This document shows positions 1-7,510 of a stretch of DNA of 13,744 bases, in pieces. Under the pieces are notes generated by a model, which made no database searches, was not told the DNA's origin, and was given only the letters and a program-made list of their open reading frames with translations. The DNA is from Anaerolineaceae bacterium (lineage in GTDB: Bacteria > Chloroflexota > Anaerolineae > JAAYZQ01), in NCBI GenBank assembly GCA_012514775.1, contig JAAYZQ010000536.1, forward strand, positions 1-13,744, in the 5' to 3' direction. Numbering within the stretch: the stretch's first letter is position 1; every line of letters starts with the position of its first letter. The position numbers and the translations under genes were made by a program.

Positions 1-2
1 CC

Positions 3-125
3 CTCGAGGCCGCCCGGCAGCGGCATCCCGGCGTCTCTTTTGTCTACACCTGGCCCTTCCCCGTCTCCGAGGTGGCCCGCTTTCTGGCGGAGCAGATGGC
101 CAAGATGGAGAGGCCGCCGGCCTGA
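3..125 (+). CDS. C-terminal end of a + strand gene, possibly CbiX/sirohydrochlorin chelatase-like (partial)
   Basis: An open frame enters from the left edge (first full codon at 3) and ends at TGA 123-125, giving 40 residues of a truncated protein. The tail reads as ordinary protein (LEAARQRHPGVSFVYTWPFP, then VSEVARFLAEQMAKMERPPA). The pattern of an A-A-R-x-R-x-P-G-V segment followed by a strand and a final amphipathic helix resembles the C-terminus of CbiX-type chelatases, which insert metal into sirohydrochlorin for cobalamin or siroheme synthesis. Only the tail is visible, so the family call is weak; the coding call rests on codon pattern and the clean stop. It faces the large minus-strand operon convergently. 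Confidence 0.42.
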   Translation, partial: LEAARQRHPGVSFVYTWPFPVSEVARFLAEQMAKMERPPA

Positions 126-287
126 CCCCCGACAAGTCGCCCGTCCCACCTGCCCCACCTGCACTGCGCGCACACTTGCCCTGGCGGGCAGCGCCAGGGG
201 GCGCAAGTGTGGCGGGCGGTGCCAGGGTGGCCGTCCGGGCCAGGGGGGAGTCCTTGGCTGCGTGTGGAGTCCCCGACTTGTCGGGGG
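126..287. repeat. 13-bp inverted repeat bounding a 162-bp segment
   Basis: CCCCCGACAAGTC at 126-138 is the exact reverse complement of GACTTGTCGGGGG at 275-287. The right arm is itself nearly palindromic (CCCCGAC TT GTCGGGG, 271-286). The segment begins one base after the stop codon of the left-edge gene. It encloses another strong hairpin, so it could be a degenerate miniature element or a repeat island. No transposase or clear target-site duplication is visible. Confidence 0.45.
171..211. repeat. Stem-loop CACACTTGC-CCTGGCG / CGCCAGG-GCAAGTGTG
   Basis: Left arm 171-186 pairs with 192-198 and 203-211. There are 16 Watson-Crick pairs interrupted by a 4-nt bulge (199-202), with a 5-nt loop (187-191). 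It lies about 45 bp after the left-edge stop codon and could act as a terminator for that gene, but no T-run follows. It might equally be a repeat-element structure. Confidence 0.5.
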
Positions 288-337
288 AGTCCTGGTGCTG
301 GGCACTCGCCACCGTGCCGAACGCGTTTCCGATTTCA

Positions 338-359
338 GGCTGCGAATTCATTCGCAGCC
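338..359. repeat. Perfect 10-bp palindrome GGCTGCGAAT-TC-ATTCGCAGCC
   Basis: The arms 338-347 and 350-359 are perfectly complementary with a 2-nt centre. It looks like a REP-type intergenic palindrome and sits between the convergent gene ends. Confidence 0.5.
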
Positions 360-369
360 GCCAACGCAC

Positions 370-406
370 GAGGCCGGCCTGGCAGCCACGCTGCCGGGCC
401 GGCCTC
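370..406. terminator. 17-bp hairpin, probable bidirectional terminator
   Basis: GAGGCCGGCCTGGCAGC (370-386) pairs with 390-406 across a 3-nt loop. The single non-canonical position (T380/G396) is a U-G wobble in plus-strand RNA and an A-C mismatch in minus-strand RNA. There is no clear T-run on either side, so termination is inferred from stem strength and its place between convergent genes. Confidence 0.55.
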
Positions 407-416
407 GGGTTACATG

Positions 417-450
417 GAGACCGGGCTACGGGGCGATGAGACCCGGTCTC
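417..450 (-). terminator. Hairpin downstream of the operon's last gene
   Basis: GAGACCGGG (417-425) pairs perfectly with CCCGGTCTC (442-450) around a 16-nt loop. In the minus-strand transcript it begins about 10 nt after the stop codon of the last ferritin-like gene, and the 17-bp hairpin follows right after. The pair forms a tandem terminator-like region, though without a U-tract. Confidence 0.5.
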
Positions 451-460
451 GTCCGGATGA

Positions 461-919
461 TTAAAAGTCCTGGTAGACCACCTCTTCGTACCAGCGCTCG
501 ACCAGGTCCTTGTGGCGCAGCTCGTCCCTGGCCATGGCCTCGAACAGGTCGCGGATCTCGCCCTCGTTCTCCTCGGCCAGGTCCCGGTACAACTCGTGGG
601 ACTGCTGCTCCTTGCGCGAGGCAAAGATGAGCACGTCCTGGAAGGTCGAGTCGGGCGTCAAGGGCTTGACGACCAGGTGGTCGCCGACCTTGTAGTCCTG
701 GATGGGCTCGGACCGAAGCCTCTTCACGCCGCGGCGCAGGCTGGCGGGATGGGCCAGCATGTTCTCCAGCATGGCCTTGTGGCCCAGCTCTTCCTGGGCC
801 AACTCGAGCAAGGTCTCCTTGATGTGGGGCGCCTTGACCATGGTCGCGGCGTTGGTGTAGAGCTCGTACGACTCGACCTCGCCCTGGATCGCCTCCGTCA
901 GAATCTCTTCTATTGTCAT
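461..919 (-). CDS. Ferritin-like diiron protein (rubrerythrin family, no rubredoxin domain), 152 aa
   Basis: A four-helix-bundle protein with two diiron half-motifs: a Glu in the first helix near residues 14-19, E44-x-x-H47 (EELGH), E104 on the third helix (KEQQSH), and E133-x-x-H136 (DELRH). The family binds a non-haem diiron centre and usually acts in peroxide/oxygen detoxification or iron handling in the cytoplasm of anaerobes. There is no C-terminal Cys4 rubredoxin domain, so it is not a classical rubrerythrin. The start ATG at 919 has GGAG about 8 nt upstream; longer readings of the frame run into the preceding gene. It is the last gene of the operon, 70 nt after another ferritin-like gene. 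Its likely job is protecting or supplying iron to the oxygen-sensitive formate dehydrogenase; this is inferred from position. Confidence 0.88.
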   Translation of the reverse strand: MTIEEILTEAIQGEVESYELYTNAATMVKAPHIKETLLELAQEELGHKAMLENMLAHPASLRRGVKRLRSEPIQDYKVGDHLVVKPLTPDSTFQDVLIFASRKEQQSHELYRDLAEENEGEIRDLFEAMARDELRHKDLVERWYEEVVYQDF

Positions 920-949
920 AGATCGTCTCCTTTCCCTTTGCGGCCACGT

Positions 950-965
950 CCCGGCCCGGGCCGGG
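950..965. repeat. 16-bp perfect G+C palindrome between the two ferritin-like genes
   Basis: CCCGGCCCGGGCCGGG is its own reverse complement, and GGGGCAGGCCCC follows at 964-975. Both lie in the 70-nt gap between the two diiron genes. In mRNA this could slow RNases or attenuate transcription, giving unequal amounts of the two proteins. The role is inferred. Confidence 0.4.
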
Positions 966-989
966 GGCAGGCCCCTTTCGTGGAAGCGG

Positions 990-1484
990 CTAGCCGCCCC
1001 AGGGCATGGAGGCGTACTCCTCGAATGCCCGGTCGTGCATGCTCTTGAACAGCTTCTCGTGTTGCCGCTCCCAGCGGGCCAGCATCTGCAACGACTTTTT
1101 GGCCATCTCGTCCTCGACGCGCTGCGACCACATCTCGTAGAACTCGGCAAAGTCGCGCTCGATGAGATAGGCGGTGCGGAGCACCGGCAGATCGGGCACC
1201 ATGGCCTCGATGACCGTCTGGTCCATCAGCTCGGCCTCTGCCCTGTCGGAGAAAAAGCCGTCCTTCTCCATGTCCTCACCCACCTTGAGGCCCTCGGCGC
1301 CACGGTCCTGCAGGGCGGCGATGAGCCTCTCGATAAAGATGATGTGCTGTTCCTCCTCTGCTGCCAGCTTCTCAAAGGCGCCGGTGGCGGCGGCGTGCTG
1401 GAACCTGGCGGCGTTGTTCCGGAAAAAGTCCCGGCCCTCGCGCTCGCGCTGCAGTGCATACTCATAGATCTTCAAGATGTCCAT
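990..1484 (-). CDS. Ferritin-like diiron protein, 164 aa
   Basis: The N-terminal helix carries the typical Q-R-E-R-E-G-R-D-F-F pattern (residues 12-21), followed by E44-x-x-H47 in AAEEEQH, a third-helix Glu (IERDFAEFY) and a final E-x-x-H (WERQH). These are the ligands expected for a rubrerythrin/ferritin-like diiron site. It lacks a rubredoxin domain. The start ATG at 1484 is preceded by AGGAGG about 8 nt upstream; the stop is TAG at 990-992. It follows fdhA by 85 nt and is probably co-transcribed with it. It is a distant relative of the next gene rather than a recent duplicate: both share the ligand pattern but little else. Role in oxygen/peroxide defence or iron supply for the Fe-S-rich complex is inferred. 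Confidence 0.87.
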   Translation of the reverse strand: MDILKIYEYALQREREGRDFFRNNAARFQHAAATGAFEKLAAEEEQHIIFIERLIAALQDRGAEGLKVGEDMEKDGFFSDRAEAELMDQTVIEAMVPDLPVLRTAYLIERDFAEFYEMWSQRVEDEMAKKSLQMLARWERQHEKLFKSMHDRAFEEYASMPWGG

Positions 1485-1569
1485 CCTTCTTGCCTCCTGG
1501 TAGTTGTTAGAGTTGCAATCTCGGACAGCGCCGCCGGGCACCGTTGGCCAGCGGACTACATGACCCACG

Positions 1570-4269
1570 CTACGCGGCTTCCAACTTGACCGCGCAGACC
1601 TTGAATTGCGGGATCTTGCCCGTCGGGTCCAGAGCGGCGATGGTCAGCTTGTTGGCCGCCGCTTCCGCAAAGTGGAACGGCATGAAGACGACGCCGGGCT
1701 CGGTCATGGGACTGACCAGGGCCGTGGCCTCGACCGTGCCGCGCCGGGAAGAGATGCGGATCGTCTGCCCTTCGGCCAGGGCCAGCCGCGCCGCGTCCTC
1801 GTCGTTGATCTCGATCACCGGCCCGGGGAAGATGGCCGCCAGGCCTTTCGAGCGCCTCGTCATGGAGCCGGTGTGATAGTGATACAGTACGCGCCCCGTG
1901 GTCAGGATGAAGGGATAATCCTCGCTCGGCTCCTCGGCCGGCGGCAGCCAGTCCACGGCCTGGAGGGAGCCCAGGCCCCGGCTGAACTTGCCCATGTGCA
2001 GGATGGGCGTGCCCGGGTGCTCGGCCGACGGGCAGGGCCACTGCAGGCCCTGGTCGCCGATGCGCTCGTAGGTGATGCCGGCATAGCTGGGCGTGAGGCA
2101 GTTGATCTCGTCCATGATCTCGCCGGACGACTCGTAGGTCAGCCCGTCGTAGCCCATTCGCCGCGCGATCTCGCCGATGATCCACCAGTCGGGCCGGGCC
2201 TCGCCGGGAGCAGGCACCGCCGGGCGGATGAACTGCACCCGCCGTTCCGAGTTGGTAAAGGTGCCCAGCTTCTCGGCCCAGCTCGGGCCGGGCAGGACCA
2301 CGTCGGCCAGGGCGGCCGTCTCGGTCAAAAAGATGTCCTGGACGACCAGAAAGTCGAGGCTGCGCAGGCAGTGCTCGGCGTGGTTGGCGTCGGGGTCCGA
2401 GATCATGGGGTTCTCGCCCATGACGTACAGGGCGCGGATCTCGCCCGTCTCGGCCCGGGGCAACATCTCGGTCAGGGTCAGTCCCACCTTGTCGGGCAGC
2501 GAGGCACCCCACGCTTCCTCGAACTTGTGGCGGGCCGCCTCGACGGTCACCGCCTGGTAGCCCGAGTAGACGTTGGGCAGGCCGCCCATGTCGCAGGCGC
2601 CCTGGACGTTGTTCTGGCCGCGCAGGGGGTTGACGCCGCCACCCGCCACGCCCATGTTGCCCAGGAGCATCTGCAGGTTGGCGCAGCTCATGACGTTCTT
2701 GTGGCCCGTGTTGTGCTGCGTGATGCCCATGGCGTACAGCAGCGCCCCGGGCCGGTTCGCGGCCAGCAGGTGCGCGGCCTCGACGATCTGGGCCGCCGGC
2801 ACGCCGGTGATCTCGGCCACCCGCTCGGGCGGGTAGGCCATCAGCGTTTCCTTCAGCGCCTCAAAGCCCTCGGTGCGCTCGGCGACAAACTTCTTGTCGT
2901 AGAGCTCCTCGGCGACGAGGACGTGCATGATGCCGTTCAGCAGGGCAATGTCGGTGCCCGGCTTCTGGCGAATGTGCAGCGTCGCCAGGTCGGCAATCGG
3001 GATGGCGCGCGGATCGCAGACGATGAGCCTGGCGCCCCGCTGCTTCACGGCCTGGCGGATGCGCATGCCCAACACCGGGTGGTTCTCCGTGGTGTTGGAG
3101 CCGATGATAAAGTAGAGCTGCGACTGCTCGGCCAGATCGTCAAAGGAATTGGTCATGGCGCCGGAGCCGAATGATGTGACCAGACCGGTCACGGTGACGC
3201 TGTGTCAGAGGCGGGCGCAATGGTCCACGTTGTTGGTACCCATGACGGCCCGGGCGAACTTGGCCATGGCAAAGTTCTCTTCGTTGGTGCACTTGGCCGA
3301 TGACAGCGCGCCAAAGGCCTGCGGGCCATGCTTTTCCTTGATCTCCTTGAAGCGCGTCGCCACCAGGTCCAGGGCCTCGTCCCACTCGGCCTCTTCCAGC
3401 TCGCCGCCCTTCTCGCGGCGGATGAGTGGCTTGGTCAGGCGGTCCGGGTGATGGACAAAGTCCCAGCCATAGCGGCCCTTGACGCACGTCCAGCCGTGGT
3501 TGGCCGGGGCGTCCCACTTGGACGAGACGCCCACGATGCGGCCGTCCTTGACGTTGAGGTAGTACTGGCAGCCCACGCCGCAGTAGGGGCAGGTGGTCGC
3601 CACCTTGTCCAACTCCCAGGCGCGGCCCTGCCCGATGCCCAGCTTGGGCTGCAGGGCTCCCGTGGGGCACACCTCGACGCACATGCCGCAGAACTCGCAG
3701 GGGCTGTCTTGCATGGTCCCGTCAAAGGCGGTGCCGATCTTGCTGCTGAACCCGCGCTGGATGACGCCGATGGCCTCCACGCCATTGATCTCGTTGCAGG
3801 CCCGCACGCAGCGGCGGCAGAGGATGCACTTGTTATAGTCGCGCAGGTAGAAGGGGTTGGAGGTGTCGATGGGATAGTCGTGCTGCACCCCCGGGAAGCG
3901 GGTCTGCTGGATGCCGTATTCGTAGGCCAGGTCTTGCAGCTCGCAGCTCCCCGTCCGCTCGCAGGTCATGCAGTCCAGCGGATGGTCAGAGAGCAGCAGC
4001 TCCAACACAAAGCGCCGCGCCTCCTCCACCTTGGGCGAATGGGTCAAGATCTCGGCGCCGTCCATCACCGGGAACGTGCAGGCCGGCTGCAAGGTCCGCT
4101 GCCTGGAAATCTCCACCAGGCAAAGGCGACACGAGCCGACCGGCTTGAGGGCCGGATGGTGGCACAAGGTCGGGATCTTGATGCCGGCCTCGGTCGCTGC
4201 TTCCAGGACCGTCTGGCCTTCCCGGGCAGTAACTTGGCGACCGTCGATGGTCATGTTCACTGTTGCCAT
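1570..4269 (-). CDS. fdhA: Selenocysteine-containing formate dehydrogenase catalytic subunit (NAD(P)-linked type), 899 aa
   Basis: Oxidises formate to CO2, or the reverse, at a bis-pterin Mo/W centre. Order of parts: N-terminal [2Fe-2S] domain (C36, C47, C50, C64); His-Cys3 [4Fe-4S] site (H96, C100, C103, C109); two ferredoxin-like [4Fe-4S] clusters (C148/151/154/158 and C191/194/197/201); active-site domain [4Fe-4S] (C227, C230, C234, C262); then the molybdopterin domains and C-terminal dinucleotide-binding domain. Codon 355 is TGA (3205-3207), in frame, within [14 protein letters not shown], the catalytic Sec position; His356 follows as in FdhF. Arg550 in [11 protein letters not shown] lies 195 residues later (193 in E. 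coli FdhF from Sec140 to Arg333). A SECIS-like hairpin follows. Start ATG 4269 has AGGAG about 6 nt upstream, 9 nt after the NuoF-like gene. Needs SelA/B/C/D from elsewhere. Not a pseudogene: the frame is intact on both sides. Confidence 0.95.
3176..3207 (-). promoter_or_regulatory. Bacterial SECIS element with its recoded UGA codon
   Basis: On the minus strand the UGA (3207-3205) is followed by 12 nt and then GUGACC-GGUCU-GGUCAC (3192-3176): a perfect 6-bp stem with a 5-nt loop. Exactly 18 nt separate UGA from the loop GGUCU. From memory, E. coli fdhF has the same loop sequence and the same spacing. SelB recognises the apical GU of such loops. The hairpin is inside the coding sequence, as usual in bacteria. 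Confidence 0.9.
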
Positions 4270-4278
4270 GGATGTCTC

Positions 4279-7200
4279 CTATCCTACTTTTTCTACCAGC
4301 CTGCGTTCGGGTACCGGATCGAAGGCCAGCTCCATTTCTTCCAACCACTCCAGGTCGCAGCGCAGGCAGCGCTTGCACTCTTCCTGGATGGACTTCTCGT
4401 CGAGGCCCAGCTCCACCTCCCGGAAGTTGCCGCGGCGCTCCTCGATGGGCAGCTCGGGCATGACGGGCGGCCGGGCGTCGGCAAAGTCCTCGAGGTTGAA
4501 GGGCTGATCCACGACCTCGTAGCCGGGGATGGTGACAATCTTTTCCATCTCCCCGGTGCGCAGGTAGTGGTCGACGGCACGGGCCACGGCGTTGCCCTGG
4601 GCCACGGCCTCGACGACGGTCGCCGCGCCGCTGACGGCATCGCCCGCGGCAAAGACGCCGGGCCGCGAGGTGCACAGGGCTTCGTTCACGTCGAACGTGC
4701 TGTCGCGCTTGACTGCCACGCCGTCCTCACCCTCCATGCCGGTCAGGTCGGGTGTCTGGCCGATGGCCGGGATGAGCATGTCCAGCTCCAGGACGAACTC
4801 GGAGCCCGAGAGGGGCACCGGCCGCCGGCGGCCGCTGCGGTCGAACTCGCCCAGGCTGTGCTCCAGGCACTCGACCCCGGTCACGTGCTCGTCACCCAGG
4901 ACGCGGGTGGGGTTGGTCAGGAAGTGCATGATGGCGCCTTCGTGCTCGGCGGCCTCCACCTCTTCGGCGTAGGCCGGCATGTCCTCGCGGCGGCGGCGGT
5001 AGATGAGGTGCACTTCGCTGGCCCCCAGGCGCCAGGCGGTGCGCACGGCGTCGATGGCGACGTTGCCGCCGCCCACCACGCCGACGCGCTTGCCGGTGAG
5101 GTCGGGTGCCTGTCCCAGCGACACGGCCCGCAAGAAGTCAACGCCGTGGACCACGCCCTCTTTGTCCTCGCCCTCGATGCGCAGCTTGCCGCTCTTGTGG
5201 GCGCCGATGGCCAGGACCACGGCCTTGTAGCCGTCTTCCATGAGGCTATCGAGCGTAAAGTCGCGGCCCAGGGCCTGGTTGAGGCGCAGCTCCACGCCGG
5301 CGCGCAGGACGTTGTCGATCTCGGCGCTCAGGATGTCGCGCGGCAGGCGGTAGTCGGGGATGCCGACGGCCATCATGCCGCCCGCCACCGGCAGTTTTTC
5401 CAGGATGGTGACGCCATAGCCCTGCTGGGCCAGGCGCAGGGCGGCGGTCAAGCCCGCGGGCCCGGCGCCCACCACAGCCACCTTTTCCTGCTTGGGCGCG
5501 CCATAGACCGGCGGCGTCCAGGGCCTGGCCAGCTCTTGGTCGGCCATGAAGCGCTTGATGTCGCGGATGGCGATGGGCTCGTCGATGTCGCCCCGGCGGC
5601 AGCGCTGCTCACAGAAAGCGGGGCACACGCGGCCACAGGCCAGGGGGAAGGGATTGGTGCGCCGGTGGATTTCCAGGCCCTCGGCGTAGCGGCCCTGGGC
5701 GACCAGCGACACGTAGCTGGGCACGTCCACGTCGGCCGGGCAGGCGTTGGTGCAGCGGGCGCGGACCAGCTCTTTGCAGGCGCCGGCCGGGCAGCGCTTG
5801 TCGACGATGTGGGCGCGGAATTCGTCCTCGAAGTAGCGCAGGGCGGCCAACACCGGCCCGGGGGTCAGTTGCCCCAGGGAACACAGGGAGCCGGTCTCCA
5901 TGCCCTGGGCCAGGACGCGCAGGGTCTCCAGGTCCTCCAGGCGGCCATTGCCCTCGGTAATGCGGGTCAGCACCTCGAGCATGCGCTTGCCGCCCATGCG
6001 GCAGGGGATACACTTGCCGCAGCTCTCGGCGGTGGCAAAGGTCAGGAAGAACTTGGCGAATTCGACCATGCAGGTGTCTTCGTCGACGACGATCATGCCG
6101 CCGGAGCCCATGACGGCGCCGACCTCTTTCAGCGAGTCAAAGTCCACCTGGACGTTGAGCTGCTCCGCGGGGATGCAGCCGCCCAGGGGGCCGCCCGTCT
6201 GCACGGCCTTGAACGTCTTGCCGTCGGGCACGCCGCCGCCGATGTCGAAAATAATCTCGCCCAGGGTGATGCCCATGGGCACCTCCACCAGGCCGGTGTT
6301 GTTCACCTTGCCGGTGAGGGCAAAGATGGCCGTGCCCGGCGAGCGAGGCGTGCCGATGTTGGCGAACCACTCGGCGCCGTGGACAAGGATCTGCGGCACG
6401 TTGCAGTAGCTCTTGACGTTGTTCAGGTTGGTCGGCTTGTTCCACAGGCCGCTGACCGCCGGGAAGGGCGGGCGCGGGCGCGGCTCGCCGCGGCGACCCT
6501 CGATGGAGGCCAGGAGGGCCGTCTCCTCGCCGCACACAAAGGCGCCGGCTCCCTCCTTGATGTGCAGGTGGAAGGAAAAGTCGGTGCCCAGGATATTGTC
6601 GCCCAACAGGCCGTATTCCTCCGCCTGGGCGATGGCCAGCTTCAGGCGCTTGATGGCCAGGGGATACTCGGCGCGGCAGTAGACGTAACCCTCGCTAGCG
6701 CCCACGGAATAGCCGCAGATGGTCATCCCCTCCAACAGGCTGTGGGGATCGCCCTCGATGAGGGAGCGGTCCATGAAGGCGCCAGGGTCTCCCTCGTCGG
6801 CGTTGCAGACGACATACTTGACGTCGCCCGGGGCTCGGGCCGTCAGCTCCCACTTCAGGCCGACGAGAAAGCCCGCCCCACCGCGCCCCCGAAGCTTGGA
6901 GTTCTTGAGCTCGGTGATGACCTCTTCGGGCGTCATGGAGCCGAGGGCCTTGATGAGGGCCTGGTATCCGTCGCGGGCGATATATTCCTCGATGTTCTCG
7001 GGATTGATCATGCCGCAGTTGCGCAGCGTGATCCGCAACTGCTTGGTGTAGAACGGAATCTCGCCGTAGAAGGGCACCGCCTCGTGGGAAGTCGGCTCCT
7101 TGTAGGTCAAGCGCGGCACGATGCGGCCCTTGACCAGCGTCTCTTCCACGAGGAGCGGGATGTCTTCGCCGTGGACCTGGCAGTAAAAGATGCCCTCGGG

Positions 7201-7389
7201 ATAGACAATGACAATGGGCCCCATGGCGCAAAATCCACGGCAGCCGGTGTGAATGACCTGGACTTCGTCCTCCAGGCCGCGGCGACGGACCTCATCCACC
7301 AGCATCTGGAAGGTGCTGGCCGAGCCCGACGCCTCACAGCCGGTGCCGCCGCAGACCAGCACGTTGGCCCTATACAATGGTTCGCTCAT
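4279..7389 (-). CDS. NuoF-like diaphorase fused to a GltD/NfnB-like FAD-NAD(P)H oxidoreductase, 1036 aa
   Basis: Electron-transfer subunit for the formate dehydrogenase. Domains: thioredoxin-like [2Fe-2S] (residues 1-100; C13, C18, C50, C54); Complex I 51-kDa FMN/NADH domain (about 110-450; GRGGAGF at 168-174); SLBB; [4Fe-4S] (C457, C460, C463, C503); a HydB-like linker CPAGAC (533-538); then a full GltD-like module: Fe-S-binding CTNACP and CGRVC-x3-C-x3-C (546-597), FAD fold GAGPAG (641-646), NAD(P) fold GGGNVA (773-778) with an Arg-rich strand YRRRREDMP suggesting NADPH, and a closing FAD motif AAGDA (914-918). The tail ends with a Cys motif CKRCLRC (1005-1011). HydB normally ends in a 2[4Fe-4S] ferredoxin domain; here the GltD module takes that place. 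Start ATG 7389 has AAAGGAG 6 nt upstream. No complex I genes lie nearby. Bifurcation is an inference. Confidence 0.92.
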   Translation of the reverse strand: MSEPLYRANVLVCGGTGCEASGSASTFQMLVDEVRRRGLEDEVQVIHTGCRGFCAMGPIVIVYPEGIFYCQVHGEDIPLLVEETLVKGRIVPRLTYKEPTSHEAVPFYGEIPFYTKQLRITLRNCGMINPENIEEYIARDGYQALIKALGSMTPEEVITELKNSKLRGRGGAGFLVGLKWELTARAPGDVKYVVCNADEGDPGAFMDRSLIEGDPHSLLEGMTICGYSVGASEGYVYCRAEYPLAIKRLKLAIAQAEEYGLLGDNILGTDFSFHLHIKEGAGAFVCGEETALLASIEGRRGEPRPRPPFPAVSGLWNKPTNLNNVKSYCNVPQILVHGAEWFANIGTPRSPGTAIFALTGKVNNTGLVEVPMGITLGEIIFDIGGGVPDGKTFKAVQTGGPLGGCIPAEQLNVQVDFDSLKEVGAVMGSGGMIVVDEDTCMVEFAKFFLTFATAESCGKCIPCRMGGKRMLEVLTRITEGNGRLEDLETLRVLAQGMETGSLCSLGQLTPGPVLAALRYFEDEFRAHIVDKRCPAGACKELVRARCTNACPADVDVPSYVSLVAQGRYAEGLEIHRRTNPFPLACGRVCPAFCEQRCRRGDIDEPIAIRDIKRFMADQELARPWTPPVYGAPKQEKVAVVGAGPAGLTAALRLAQQGYGVTILEKLPVAGGMMAVGIPDYRLPRDILSAEIDNVLRAGVELRLNQALGRDFTLDSLMEDGYKAVVLAIGAHKSGKLRIEGEDKEGVVHGVDFLRAVSLGQAPDLTGKRVGVVGGGNVAIDAVRTAWRLGASEVHLIYRRRREDMPAYAEEVEAAEHEGAIMHFLTNPTRVLGDEHVTGVECLEHSLGEFDRSGRRRPVPLSGSEFVLELDMLIPAIGQTPDLTGMEGEDGVAVKRDSTFDVNEALCTSRPGVFAAGDAVSGAATVVEAVAQGNAVARAVDHYLRTGEMEKIVTIPGYEVVDQPFNLEDFADARPPVMPELPIEERRGNFREVELGLDEKSIQEECKRCLRCDLEWLEEMELAFDPVPERRLVEKVG

Positions 7390-7425
7390 AGCTTACTCCT
7401 TTGCAGCCATCACTTCTTCATAATC

Positions 7426-7483
7426 CCCGGCAGAGGCAGGCCGGGCAGCTCGATCCCGGCCGCCGTGAGAGCCGGCCGGATCG
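7426..7483 (-). other. Two consecutive hairpins in the 121-nt gap before the NuoF-GltD gene
   Basis: One stem pairs CCCGGC (7426-7431) with GCCGGG (7440-7445). A second pairs CGATCC and GGCC (7451-7461) with GGCC and GGATCG (7474-7483), with one bulged base. This is the longest gap inside the operon, exactly where the signalling/small-subunit half meets the large enzyme half. An mRNA processing or stability site is plausible. There is no T-run to suggest a true terminator. Confidence 0.45.
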
Positions 7484-7510
7484 GGCATGGCCCGCTGGCT
7501 CGGCGCCGGC

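Larger units (their letters stand above)
126..460. other. Non-coding, hairpin-rich interval between convergent genes
   Basis: This 335-bp stretch shows no convincing protein. It holds four separate inverted repeats (171-211, 338-359, 370-406, 417-450), a long-range 13-bp inverted repeat (126-138 with 275-287) and three spaced copies of GGAGTCC (247, 266, 286). The two right-most hairpins probably terminate the minus-strand operon; the rest may be repeat-derived. Confidence 0.7.

Noticed and set aside
1606..3174. 522-codon open frame on the + strand antisense to fdhA
   Set aside because: It is a mirror of biased codon use opposite fdhA; no family resemblance or ribosome-binding site.
3205..3207. 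Nonsense mutation splitting fdhA into a 354-aa gene and a 540-aa gene
   Set aside because: The TGA sits at the known catalytic Sec position, the frame continues with conserved residues, and a SECIS-like hairpin follows. A pseudogene would be an unlikely coincidence.
1570..4269. FeFe hydrogenase HydA, expected in this gene order
   Set aside because: The N-terminal cluster pattern is shared, but the C-terminal part has molybdopterin motifs and Sec and lacks the H-cluster cysteine motifs.
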